64,000 nucleotides of DNA from Eumeta japonica (taxonomy: Eukaryota > Arthropoda > Insecta > Lepidoptera > Psychidae), in contig BGZK01001003.1 of the NCBI GenBank assembly GCA_005406025.1, positions 124,001-188,000 of the forward strand, written 5' to 3'. Shown here one piece after another: positions 10,994 to 22,329 of the stretch. Position 1 is the stretch's first letter. Every line of letters begins with the position of its first letter. The position numbers were made by a program, and so were the translations under genes. The notes under the pieces are model-generated. The model saw nothing but the letters and a program-made list of their open reading frames with translations. It did no database searches and was not told the origin of the DNA.

Positions 10994-12016
10994 TTTTAGC
11001 GTTCCGAAGTCAAAGAAGCACCCTTATAGTTTTACCTCGTCCGTACGTCTGTCTTTCTGTCCGTCCGCAGTTGCGCTCGCAGTCTCTTAGTACGAGACAG
11101 CCATAAGTTGGCACGAATATACATATTAAGTCGGAGAAAAAAGTGTTTTTGTAATTTATAAGTAAAAAGTTGCAGTAAAATCTCTTTGATTGTGCCGTTT
11201 GTATCTGGCTAGTTTTGAAATCATTAAATAGACGACATTTTAGAAAAGAAAAATAAAAAGTAAAAACTGGCTTAGAGTATGACGGACCATGCTCATTATA
11301 GGGTTCCGAGGCTGTCATTACAAAAAAAACGCTACAGAAAAAAAAGTACGTATTTATACTTTTACCATGTGACTAGTTCGACTATTACTATTGTAATAGT
11401 CGAAATATTACAATAGTAATAGTCGAATTACTAGTGTAAACTAAAATGCATCAGCGTATCTCCATAACACTTACATCCTTTTGTTGAGAAGTGCAGTTTT
11501 TTGGCAATAACTCAAAAACAGTATATCCATGTTAAAATGTTAAAAACAATTTTCGTTGAAAGTGTTTCTTAAGCGTTACCTTCATTATTTTCTTGCACAT
11601 TTTTTGGACACACGGTTTGGAAAATAGAGGGGAATGGATGATTTCTGCAACTTTCGGAGCAATTATTTCGAAAATTATTTACCTAGTCAGAAAAATTGCT
11701 TTGAAACATTAAAGTGTATTTAAAAGAAATGTCGAAATATGTGTCGCATGTTGATGTTTACTGAAAAAAATTTTCAGCTTCTGTTACACATGTATACAGT
11801 GCCCCCCAAGAAATAATAATTTTTGTTATTTAACCACGAATCTAAGCAACGGCTTATAGATGGCACCTACACTACAAATTTCATTAATATACGTCTTGTA
11901 GTTGTTGAATAAAATGCCTTTTTGGTTTTTGAATAAAAAAACATTGTGGCGGACGTACAGACATGATGAAACTATAAGGGTTTCGTTTTTGCAATTTTGA
12001 CTCGGAACCCTAAAAA
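10994..12016. mobile_element. long-TIR element, about 1.02 kb, non-coding
   Basis: The left end (about 10,994-11,065) and right end (about 11,945-12,016) are inverted, diverged copies: both carry TTTTTAG(G/C)GTTCCGA, then CCCTTATAGTTT, then GT(C/A)CGTACGTC-type blocks in the same order when the right end is read on the minus strand. The interior is AT-rich with no transposase and contains a long hairpin at 11,372-11,435. Most likely a non-autonomous foldback-type element related to the GGTTCCGTAC family at 15.2 kb. Confidence 0.7.
11372..11435. repeat. near-perfect 27-bp hairpin
   Basis: Left arm 11,372-11,398 and right arm 11,406-11,435 are complementary apart from a 3-nt insertion in the right arm, with a 7-nt loop. 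It lies inside the long-TIR element. Confidence 0.9.
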
Positions 12017-12404
12017 GTAGAACAGTATCGACATGTTAGTTCTTACGAGATAGGCGAGGAGGTGAGGATTGACAAAAAAAAGTTTTGACTCATTTGATAA
12101 ATCTGGATATACAAAAAGCTCGATAGTGGGTCCCACGTAAGCTCTCTGAAAGAAATATAATGAATTGTGTACTCATTATTATTACTACTACTACCATGGG
12201 CGTGCCCAGTGGGAGGGGCAGGGTACGGCAACTGCCCCCCTCCGCCCTGGAAATTGTATGTTCTGCAACATATTACGCCCCGTTTACACTGTCTGACCTC
12301 AAAAAATCTGACTTGCCTCCCCCTAGATCAGAAGCTGGGTGCGCCCTAATATTAATCCCATTAAAGTAGTATTATAAAATCTTACATAAGAATATTTTCT
12401 AATG
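12017..12404. other. non-coding, no feature recognised
   Basis: Contains a GC-richer block near 12,195-12,340 that is open in two plus frames, without domain. Confidence 0.4.
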
Positions 12405-12945
12405 TACATCCCTAACACGTAAAGTGGTGATGGTTTTTCCTCTATGCCATGGTATGGGGTGTCTTTAGATAGGTGACTTAAAAATATTGTAATGTTGCGG
12501 GTGTCGAAAACTATGAGTCAAGTCAGTGTGAAAAATATTTAAGGCAGAAGTTTATATAACTAAGTTAAAAGGAAAATTATCACAGCTTAGTAGGCTTTAC
12601 AAGTTAACGAATAATAGTCAACTAAATTATAAATCTTAATGGGAAAAATAAAAAACAAAATTTCATACAAATTCATTGTACGTACACTTTTATTAACGTA
12701 CGTTTTTATTAACTATGTAAAATTATGGAAATATAAAATCATGACATCCTCAACACCCGTTACACGAGTCTGTGGACCTGTTTTTAGAGATTATACAATA
12801 TATTAGCCCTTAAGCCTTAAACCGTGAACTTGATAACACCTACAAAGTATCGAACGAGAAGTTTCATCCTCACTCCGCATATTGTGATGGGTAACTACGA
12901 AATTCTAGGTATACTGCGCGCGGCCCGACACGCACCCGCTGGTTT
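12405..12945 (+). repeat. dispersed repeat family R1, copy 1
   Basis: Shares an ordered set of landmarks with copies at 21,640-21,960 and 52,500-53,065: CACGTAAAGTG near the start (absent from copy 2), an AGCTTAGTAGGCTTTAC-type block (12,583-12,600), an AGTCAACTAAATTATAAA block, and a terminal CCGACACGCACCCG (12,923-12,937). All three copies have the same orientation. No coding capacity; class unknown. Confidence 0.65.
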
Positions 12946-14500
12946 TTTATTGTATCAATGAGGATGCAACTCGACGATTTGGCTGTGTCTGTTGTAATTT
13001 TTTTACGAATTCGGTGTTTAAGAATTACATAATATTGATTTTTAGACAATCGTTAAATGTTGAACACTACTTCAGCACTCGACAGTATCGAATCTGTACC
13101 CGCGGGCGCCGCTAGTAATCTCAGCATCGAGTATCTGCGCGTTACGCTCCTATATATTACGCATATAACGCTCCATATTCACTAACGTGCACGCTCATCA
13201 TTTTTTAATCACATTTCCAAGTCTGTGCTATAAAATCTAAATGTGAGAGCACTATAAGATATTTAAAATACGAAAAAAGTTATCTACCCATAATTCTTGG
13301 AGATCAACGCGCCCGCCGCAAATGAAACACCCCTAACGCCCTGCGGCGACCGACCGAAAACTCATTACATTTCGGACTTTCAACAGAACAGTCTATATAT
13401 ATAAAACGAAAATCGATCAACTTTTAGACTCTCTCGCCAAAGATCCTGTACAATTAATAAATATGTCATTTCACAATAAGTCAATCAGAACGTCAATAAT
13501 TTAAAACAAAAAGGTTGCAAAGAATTGAATTTTTAACAAATATCTATTTATTATTTGACTTAAAAATGTTCTAAATAAGAATAAAACCTGCCTTCAATAA
13601 CCTATTTCAACAATTGTTTAAATAGAATCCAGAAACAACTAATTAGATATTTTTGGAGTCGGTTCCAGTTCTATTAAATGACTGGAAATTTGTTTTTCTT
13701 TCCCTATTATTCTCATGTTAGGTATGAATTTAATAGTTTTCACCGCGATTCTGCGCGCATATAGACTGAGTTCCCTCATCTCTGACATCGACCGAGTACT
13801 CTGTCGATCATTATGCCGATCCCGGTGTCGCCCTCGATTCCGATCCTGGTATATATCCTGAATGTATATCTCGATTTTTATGACTTCATCCCAGAGGAAC
13901 GTAGATTCTTATACCAAAATACGTAAAGACGTTAAATTATTTTATTGTGACACGATCTCGTTCCCGTTCTTTTTTCCGGACCAGATGGTTCTCGAGTTAG
14001 AAGCGCACAAACGTACAGAGGGACAGACAAACACGCTATGTTGTGTAATATGTGAGGATATAAAAACTCAGTTATTGGGCTTTACATCTTGTATGAAATT
14101 CGTTTAATAATGAAAATAAAGTCCTTGATTGACATCTTGACAGATAATGTACAGTCTCAACCACTGGGCATAGACTTGAAATTTTATAGAGTTTAACTGG
14201 ATCTAAGCCCAAGCAAGAAAAAAAATGTGAACCGTCACGGGACGCCTGGCAGATGTGAAACAGTGAGTTTGCACAAGTAATATGCATCAAAGACAAGATT
14301 ACGACAGGAACTCAATGTAGCATAATGGAATAATGGAAAAATTAAATATGACGAATTTTTTATAGAAAATTATGACTATTTATTTAATAAATATTTATTT
14401 TCATTAAATATAAAAATTCAATATTAATTTCAAATTGCCACAACTTAATTCATTTCATTTGTGACTTCAGTAATAGTTATATTCAATGTTTGCATTAACA
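12946..14500. other. non-coding, AT-rich
   Basis: No gene recognised. A block at about 13,600-13,690 containing ACAACTAATTAGAT and TTTTTGGAGTCGG is matched in inverted orientation near 18,880-18,920, pointing to another dispersed repeat. A CpG-containing patch lies at 13,740-13,860. Confidence 0.45.
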
Positions 14501-14502
14501 GT

Positions 14503-14532
14503 ATTACTGTGACAATTGCTTGTCACAGCAAT
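14503..14532. repeat. 13-bp hairpin
   Basis: ATTACTGTGACAA (14,503-14,515) and TTGTCACAGCAAT (14,520-14,532) are complementary with one mismatch and a 4-nt loop. Confidence 0.8.
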
Positions 14533-14620
14533 AATTAATATTAATCAATTATATTAATCAATATAATTTCCTATTAATAAAAAATATAATAATTTTAATC
14601 AAAATGTAGTAATGTGTACG

Positions 14621-14808
14621 GTATGGTGACGGGTCGCCACACTATAGGTACTATAGATATAGACAGTCCACAGGCAGTAGTGTGTAAGCAAGCGACTGTA
14701 CGACTCCCTTCTCACTCGGTTCGATGGTGCTGTTTACTGCATTTACATTACATTTACATTTTGACTATACATATTCCATAGTATAGCGTGGCGACCCGTC
14801 GCCACGGC
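14621..14808. mobile_element. small MITE with GGGTCGCCAC inverted termini
   Basis: Left end around 14,623-14,655 (GGTGACGGGTCGCCACACTA) and right end around 14,776-14,806 (reverse complement GTGGCGACGGGTCGCCACGC) are inverted copies about 33 bp long. The interior is about 120 bp and non-coding. Each terminus is also internally palindromic (GGCGAC/GTCGCC). Confidence 0.75.
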
Positions 14809-14938
14809 AAGCGTCACCACGCCAACAATCCGGTTTACCCTACGCCTATAGATGTTTCACATCAAAAATAGAAAATACACAAAAGCGGAACCACTGACAA
14901 AACTTAGTTAATATTAATTTCTGTATTTACTAAGTTAA

Positions 14939-14970
14939 CTCTAAAATTACTTAAATAAGTAATTTTAGAG
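14939..14970. repeat. perfect 15-bp palindrome with 2-nt loop
   Basis: CTCTAAAATTACTTA (14,939-14,953), AA, then its exact reverse complement (14,956-14,970). Pairing continues outward with one mismatch. Confidence 0.92.
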
Positions 14971-15109
14971 CTAATCGAGGTAATCGTCCTTGTGAAGTCC
15001 ACGTGCATTGCGGCCGGGCGGGCCTCATGGCTCCGTATGACCTCCTCCTTCGTTAAAAACAATAATTTTAAAAAATTCCAACACATTTTACATATCTATA
15101 TTGTTTAAG

Positions 15110-15246
15110 GGTATTGCTTAATTTTCCGAGGATGTCATCATCAGATCCTGACTTGGTAACTATGGGACTACCTCGAGACTATATCCTTTCAAATAAAAAA
15201 AAAGAAAGTTGGTCCACAATTGAAGAAGTAATCGGTGAACATACAT
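15110..15246. repeat. dispersed repeat R2 fragment
   Basis: The GATGTCATCATCAGATCCTG block and the following A-rich run match the block at 20,195-20,270. This is the reverse portion of the family whose other end, AACCGACTTC, is seen at 28.6 and 42.9 kb. Confidence 0.55.
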
Positions 15247-15940
15247 AAAAAATACCGGACAAGTGCGAGTTGAACTGGCTCACGGAGGGTTCCGTACAAA
15301 TTCGCAGGTATATAATATAAATAGTTCAGAAGACGAGTCTCGCAGTTTTTTCCAAGCTTTTTTTTGGTGATTTTTTGTGATTTATTTAAAAATATAGGAC
15401 TTCCAGATTTTTTTTCTTCTGTACAAATTAGTAAAAGTTTAAAAAATTCTACTAAAAGATATGGTTACCCGTACAATTATCACCGCGTATACCATTGTAT
15501 AACCTTGATGATTAATTACGTACTTTTAAAAATAAAAACCACATTTTTTTTTTATTTAATTACAAATGTATGGTTTTCAGATTTTTTTCCTATACTTGTA
15601 GTATAAGATGGTATTACTTGCCTTTCATAGTTCTAGACCAACAGAAAATACTTTATAAATTTTGATTCTCTTGAGAGTGTCTAAATATTCGTTTTTTGCG
15701 CAATAGACTGACGTATCTTTTTTTCACGGTAACTTAGAAGTTTGAAATTTTCACAACTTCAAGAGACTGTAAACTTGAGTAAATTTTAGGTTTTAATTTA
15801 AATTTAATATAGGTTTTAATTTAAAATGGATACCTTTACGCGTTCCCAAGATAAAGAGTCGACGGTCGAACGGACGAACGGACCACAAAGTGATCGAATA
15901 AGAGTTCTGTTTTTCCTCTTCAGGTACGGAATCCTAAAAA
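15247..15940. mobile_element. GGTTCCGTAC interspersed element
   Basis: Begins ATACCGGACAAGTGCGAGTT, with GGGTTCCGTAC at 15,287-15,297, and ends with GTACGGAATCCTAAAAA at 15,924-15,940, so the two ends are complementary. The AAGTGCGAGT...GGGTTCCGTAC start and the GGTACGGAAYCCTAAAAA end are features of a very common lepidopteran interspersed repeat. The interior holds no ORF of interest. Confidence 0.65.
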
Positions 15941-16119
15941 TACAGACTAATATAGAACCTCCTCCTTTTAAAATCGGTTAATAAGCCACCGACGCGACGA
16001 CAACACAAAAAACACTCGTTTCAACATATTAAAACAGTCACTATATGTAACCGTTTACTATAATCAAATCTTTTGATTTTATAACGTTCATAGCCAAGAA
16101 TATGATATAATACTCCCTT

Positions 16120-16325
16120 TTGCTAGATATCACGCCGCCGAGTCATCCCCGACGCCGCCCGCACGTGACCCGGGTCATGGCGTCGGCGCGTGCGCGCTCG
16201 CCGGCGCCGACTGACGCGACGTCGGACGTCGGATTGCCGCGGCGTACAATGATTTAGACAAACTACGCCTGAACATCCGAATTGGAAATATCTGGTGGTC
16301 GGCACCAGCGCCCGGATCGCGCTGT
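16120..16325. other. CpG-rich patch
   Basis: Dense CpG with strong contrast to its flanks. The minus-strand ORF here is arginine-rich, as expected for any frame of such sequence. No domain recognised; possible regulatory island. Confidence 0.4.
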
Positions 16326-16479
16326 AAGCGCCGGCTGGAGGGCACCGGACGAGATCGGCGCTCCGATAAGATAATCTGTGATCACACCTAATTAGACGAA
16401 AACATATCTATAATAGCATAGTTCGTTATCACGTAAAACTTCTGATCGGATAGAGCACATTGAATGGCCTTCACGCGCC

Positions 16480-16985
16480 GACATCCGTGTCACATAGCGG
16501 CACATGCAGACATATAACGGCGGCGGAGACGAGATCGAACCGTCGTCGGCACACGCGCATGCCCTTATTCGGCTCGTCGCCGTCATGGCTTCGCGTCGCA
16601 GAGCATTGAATAGTAAATTCGCGTCCTACCCTCACACATTTCACTGAACTCAACTTCAGAAAATAAATTCAGAGAATTTTCATTCTTATAAAACGAAAAG
16701 AACTTTGTGGAGGTGCAACGTGCTCGCGAAGGTGCTCAGCCCCATCGTTCGTCGACGAGCCGGTGCGTCGATAGATCGACCGGCCGCCCGACCGCGGACG
16801 CGGCGCGCGCGCCCGTGACGTCGCTAAGCGACCGCGTCCCGCCTCTTGAGCCTCCGCAGGTCGACCGGCAATTAACCGTACCTCATTACAATGAACAACA
16901 TTTAATTATTGTCGACGAGCGGCAGTCGGCTGTCGCTCGTGATTCATTCAGAGGCCTCGGTTTACAAATTAATTTCTGTAAATAG
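16480..16985. promoter_or_regulatory. CpG-rich patch with TATA-like site
   Basis: Two CpG-rich blocks (16,480-16,590 and 16,720-16,870) flank a TATAAAAC at 16,687-16,694 on the plus strand. A start about 30 bp downstream of it would fall at about 16,717, just before the second GC-rich block. No coding exon is recognised, so a promoter is only suggested. Confidence 0.25.
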
Positions 16986-17994
16986 ATCTAGGTGTGGTAA
17001 ACACGTAATTGAAAACAGATATCACATGTAATTATAGAACTTATGTTGAGGAATTCGGATATAAGAATGTGACGAACGACCGATTCTGTAGGCCATAGAA
17101 ATTACGCATCGATGCCAGGGCCCAGTTTGTTGTTGAATATAGTACAGCGTGAAGGAACGAAATGAAATAAAAGTTAATTATCTTCCAATATTTTCGACAA
17201 TTTTATTTACCACAAAGAAGTATGTACAAGAAAAAAAATTCACCAATGCAAAAAAATAAAGACGTCACAATTCACTTTTTTATGGAAATACGTAATATTC
17301 CTTTTTTAGTTCAGAAAAGATATCGGCATAACCGACCGAGTAACAAACAGCTCATCACGAGCGGCCGGACACGCGCTCACCCAAAGTTGATCCGATGCAC
17401 GCTCGAGGGCCGTTGACAATAACTCGCATCCATTGTCTTATTTTAGTACAAGTTCGATCTTAAGACGATCTCTGTTCTAGTTTTGGCAGTAAAAATGTAT
17501 GCACAAGCGCCGTCGTACGGCGCATATGTTAGTATTATTTTTCAAAACTCTGTTAACATTTAAGCAGATGCTATTAAAATATACTGAAAAATAAGTTCAA
17601 TACGAAACCCATATTCAAGAGCACAAGAAGCTTACATGTAAATCCGCTTGTTGAAATTATATTTCTTAAGAGGCTCTATGAAATAATAATGAGAGCAAAT
17701 TTTTACTATTCGCGCGCACATTCTAGCAAAATGTTGGTTACTTCGAGGGCACACATGAGCTTTATGAGCTTTTCGTCGGTGCTATTTTAAGCTTATTGTT
17801 GTATGATAAGTCTCGATCGTCCCGATTTTGAGATATAATTTCCGATACTTTTTTATTTCGAATCGAGGGCCTCGAAATTGAAGTCCTGCGCGCTGGCAAT
17901 GCTGTTCGGGGCCCACGGGTCGCATCTGTGATGTCAGGATATTATCCGGGGCCCACAGCTTAACGTAATCTTCGAGGTATGGAGCGAATAATTC
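16986..17994. other. non-coding
   Basis: No gene recognised. The 10-bp word CGGGGCCCAC occurs at 17,907-17,916 and 17,947-17,956, 40 bp apart, in a GC-richer block. Confidence 0.45.
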
Positions 17995-17999
17995 GATTT

Positions 18000-18100
18000 C
18001 ACTATATAAAAAGTTATGGGTCGTTTCGTTCGTGGTAGGGGACGAACCCGAAATCTACCTTCCGGTTGTAATACGACGATTTTGACCACTGAGTCACCCT
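18000..18100 (-). repeat. tRNA-derived SINE-like segment
   Basis: On the minus strand: GGGTGACTCAGTGGTC resembles a tRNA D-arm/A box, followed by a CGTCGTATTACAACCGG anticodon-arm-like stretch and GGGTTCGTCCCC, a B box/T-arm. The order and spacing are tRNA-like, but stems are imperfect and no acceptor stem closes, so this is a SINE head or tRNA pseudogene. Confidence 0.55.
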
Positions 18101-20080
18101 GTCAAGAGGACGCGATATTCACAAATAGGAATGTATTTATGTAAAAGTAAAATAAGTAGTAGTAATATAAAATAGGTCGATATAAGTCAAACTTAGTACA
18201 TTTAATTCTTAAGAAATCCAAAAGTTCGTTCGGGCGCACACGAGGTCCACGCGCGCTCCGTGACCACATTATTTCCAGTGCTCCCTTCGCCTAATTATGC
18301 AAATAAAATGTAGTGCGCATAAATATCACATTTTCTACATTGACATTAGCGCAATTAGCACGTCCGTGTGGGCAGGTAACTTATTGCGGGTACGTAGTAT
18401 AAACGTTCTAAGCGAGAGTTTTTGTTACGGGACACTAATCACACGGCTGATTTGTATATGCTCGTTTTTTGTTTTTCAAGTCTGCGTTACTCGAATAATT
18501 ATTACAGCGAGAAGAACATTGTTTTAATTTCATGCCCTTTTAAAGTTATTCGACACGCGACTAATGTCGCGCCCCCCCTCGCCCCGCGGGCCAGCCTCCG
18601 GCGGTAGACGTCGGCCTCGCTATATCAGAATTTCAGATAATAAAAGATCTGAACTCAAATCCCTTCTTGAATAATAAATTTAATACGCAAACATAATATA
18701 TTGTTTAAGAATCGAGGTTTGAAAAAGAAAGAAAGGAACAAAATAAAAAAAAATTAACAACTCAATTAAAAACTGCGTAACTGGGAACCAAAAAAAAACG
18801 GAAACAAGATGACGTAAATAAAATAGCAATTATAACAATTAAAAAAATTGCGTTTAAAAACCTATCTAAATAATTGTTTGACAGACTCCAAAAAATCTAA
18901 TTAGTTGTTTTCGGAGTTGGTCTCAGCTAAAGATAATCACGCAGTTGTGTCTCCTTATAAGATCTCCGTTTTGTTGACTCAATAGTTAGCGTTTCGTACT
19001 CATGTATATAGATTATTTGTTCTTTTGCCTTGCTTTAATTGAAACCGATCACAAAAACGACTAATTAATTGTTTTTGAAGTCTATTTAAACAATTATTTA
19101 AATGAGTTTTTGAAGACGGTTTTGTTGACGTGGTAACGTCTTATAAATCGATGAACATCGGCTGTACGCACAAAAAAGCATGACTCGTTGTCGCGTTCCG
19201 CCTGAGACGAGCGTGCGAGCGAGAGCGCGGAATAAGCGATAGAGAGGCGTCCTAAGCGTTCGGCTTATGACGCATCTATCTCTGTACTGTATAATTTAAG
19301 TGGAAAAACATTTGAATTAACGAGTGCAAGCAAATATTAATTTATCGAAAACATTGTCATTATCAATGAACTCCTTCTTTGTATTATACAAAATAATGAT
19401 AATTCGGTGATAATAATCCAATTCAATTCATAAAAGAATGCAATTTTTTATCAATGTTTTCTTATGACATTATCACGTAAAATTATCGTCTGTAAACCGA
19501 CTTTACAAACAACTAATCTTTTTATTAACATTATTTTATTACACTTTTTTAGTTATTGAGTAATTATAACTTTATAATTCATTTACCTACTTTGCTCGTG
19601 GAATAAAATTGGCCAGGCATCCTTTTTACTTTTGTCCGCAACACATGGAAAAGCAGTGTTCTGATGTCGAATTTACTGTCAATAATGTTCCAGGGTATAT
19701 TTTTACTTGGGAGTGCAAATATCAAATCATTCTTATAATAATTTGATATATAAATAATTCTTCTATATTAAAGTTCTACAATTCGTGCAGATCTCATTTT
19801 TGTTTATTTCCACATAAAATTAATTCACCTTGTTTCCATTGTTATCGCTAAATAGGTCCGATTTGTTCCTGTTAAGATTCTCACGTTTGAATTGTATCAA
19901 TGAATGAACATATGTTACTAGATTAATAAATAGTTTTAATGCTGTGTACACTAGGTTTTACTAATAGCCATTTAAGAGTAGTTCATATTGACAAATTGCA
20001 GTATTATCCCCTGACTCCTAACCGCAACAGAGTATTGTACCTTCCATCATTAGCAGCGTAAAATAATGAGGACCAGGTGC
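18101..20080. other. non-coding, AT-rich
   Basis: Small GC-rich patches at 18,230-18,290, 18,560-18,620 and 19,190-19,260. The block 18,855-18,960 holds TCTAATTAGTTGTTTTCGGA, an inverted match to about 13,635. No gene recognised. Confidence 0.45.
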
Positions 20081-20121
20081 AAAAACTTGAATACATATTA
20101 TAAGTATGTATTCAAGTTTTT
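20081..20121. repeat. perfect 17-bp hairpin
   Basis: AAAAACTTGAATACATA (20,081-20,097) and its exact reverse complement (20,105-20,121) with a 7-nt loop. Confidence 0.92.
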
Positions 20122-20164
20122 ACATCTAACGAAAGAGCGTATAGTAATACGTGCTTATGATATT

Positions 20165-20375
20165 TGAAGGCATCCCTCGATTTGACTAGGATTCCATCAT
20201 CAGATCTTGACTTGGTGAATATGGAACCACCTCCAAAGTGTGCCTCTTCAAACAAAAAAAAAAATCTAAATCAGTCGATTTATTTGACGAAATCATCGCT
20301 AAACATACAAAAAAAAAATAAGTACGTGTAGACGAATATACAAACCCTGCATTTTTTTTTGTCGGTTAAAAATCA
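20165..20375. repeat. dispersed repeat R2 fragment
   Basis: CATCATCAGATCTTGACTTG, an A-rich run and a TTTTTTTTGTCGGTTAAAAA end match the reverse-oriented form of the AACCGACTTC family seen at 15.1, 28.6 and 42.9 kb. Confidence 0.55.
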
Positions 20376-21320
20376 GTCAATCAAATATGACAAATATTTG
20401 CAGTCGGAGGCATATATGTAGAAATTGTTCCAGCAAGTAAGGTAACGGGAATCTCATATCTCCTATTGCAAATTTTATATTTGTCATAAGTACCCATATC
20501 TCTTTAGTTCCTTTTTAGGCAATCGAGTTTTTTAATTTTTTAATTCCTTTTACTCAAATATTATTGTTGATTAATTATTGATAAATTGTAAATTTGAGTT
20601 GATGAATCCTTAAAAGAGGGTAATAATGAAAATTCGTCGACGAAATGTCATCTCGACTTTTAAAGACCTTTCAATGATACTTATGTTACTTAATATGGTA
20701 CGCAATTATTTTTTCGCTTCAACCGCCATTTTATGTTTTGCGGCCAGTATTCTGGTTTTATAAAAACAAAACCTAGCCTATAGCCATTGACGACGTAGAC
20801 GAATTGTTAGATACCTCATTTTATAGCAGTCCATCCAGCCGTTGGAATGTTTCGAGGCTGTAAATTATCATAAACACATTTATATTCTATTACACGGTTA
20901 TAAATGAAAACATTACTCTGTCTTTCCTGTCGCGTAGTCTTGTAAAAACGACATTTTGAATCATCAATATTACATTGGGAAATTAATTAGAAAAATATGT
21001 CACAAAAATTAAATTATTACACATTCTAATACAGAAGGTGTGATGGTTTTAATTTATTACCATTTATCATTTCAAGTTATCTTTAAACAAACATGTTTTT
21101 CATAATTTTCTGATCGCTCCTTAAAACCCTTAATTTACAATACCCCACTAGAAACATTTGAAAAATAATTTTCTAAAACATCTAATTTCGTGCCAAAAAT
21201 CCGCCATTTCGGATTTTGATATACCAAGTGACACTCGCGCCACCAAGACAGATCTAACAGCGTATAGCTTATTGAAATCGGTTGAAAGTTTAAAGGTTAT
21301 GAAGGCATAAACAAAGAACA
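20376..21320. other. non-coding, AT-rich
   Basis: No gene, RNA or dispersed repeat recognised. Confidence 0.5.
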
Positions 21321-21329
21321 TACATAAAT

Positions 21330-21413
21330 ACACACACACGCGAACACACACACACGCGCACACATACACAAAACACGCACACATACACACACACAAACAC
21401 ACACATATACATA
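21330..21413. repeat. imperfect CA microsatellite
   Basis: About 84 bp of (CA)n interrupted by CGCG, TA and AAA units. The valine/cysteine-rich ORFs on the minus strand across it are translations of the repeat, not genes. Confidence 0.95.
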
Positions 21414-21639
21414 ACCTTCCTTTCGTGCTGGCGTAGTCTGGTAAGAAACAGGAAGTGTTTATACTCAATTACACTGTACCGCAAACGAACAAACGAACTA
21501 TGTAACTACAACATTACAAGAACGTTGGCATGGGTATACATATTAATCACGACGCAAAGGCGTAGAATAAAATCTTGAAAAAAATTTTGTTTTAATATTT
21601 CCCCTATCTAGAAATAGTAAGCTGTAAATTGCAAATTTT

Positions 21640-21960
21640 TGTTAGTCATACCAGGTAAATAGTTATTATGTTATAGTATAATTATTATGTAAGTTCTTTA
21701 AATATACTATTCATGGTAGTAGTATATGTAAAGAACTTACAAGAAAAACTATTACAGCTAAGAAGGCTTCATAAGTTAACGAGTAATAGCCGATCAACTT
21801 ATAAAATGTATTTGGAGAAGTAAAAAACAAAATTTCTGGACAGGAAACAAAAGACCCTTTTCTTGTGATGAGCAATTAAGGAATTCTACATAGCACGGAG
21901 CCCGACACGCACTTGGCCCGGCACGCAGCTCGTACGCGCGTCCGCGTGTCGCTCGTGAAG
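21640..21960 (+). repeat. dispersed repeat family R1, copy 2
   Basis: Shares CAGCTAAGAAGGCTTCATAA (21,755-21,774), AATAGCCGATCAACTTATAA and the terminal GCCCGACACGCAC (21,901-21,913) with the copies at 12.4 and 52.5 kb, in the same order and orientation. A hairpin at 21,689-21,740 is private to this copy. Confidence 0.6.
21689..21740. repeat. 21-bp hairpin, one mismatch
   Basis: Arms 21,689-21,709 and 21,720-21,740 pair along their whole length with a single mismatch; loop 10 nt. Confidence 0.9.
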
Positions 21961-22329
21961 TACAATGAGCGCTGTTGTTGCCGACGGCCGGCGCCCTCGT
22001 AGCACTTTCTTAGGTGTATCAAATGATAGTGCTGTAAAATGTACCATTTAATTTTATGGTAGTAAACCTATATTGTCGAAAAAGTATCGTAACAATGTTA
22101 GCACAATATATCTATTTCGACCTTTATTTTTAAATTTTTAAAGCAAATTCCAGGCATCTTTATTAATATTAATTTAAAGAAATGTTTGTTTGTTCTTCAA
22201 CAGAATCAATTAGTTTTTTGTCAATATTTTACAGATTTACTTCCATTTAATTAAATATTAGATTTTTCAATTATTTTTAATTTATTTGATATGCAAAAGG
22301 AATTGCTGCAAAAGTCTCCGAGCTCCTAA

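Noticed and set aside
21148..21484. Cysteine/valine-rich minus-strand ORFs
   Set aside because: They are translations of the CA microsatellite.
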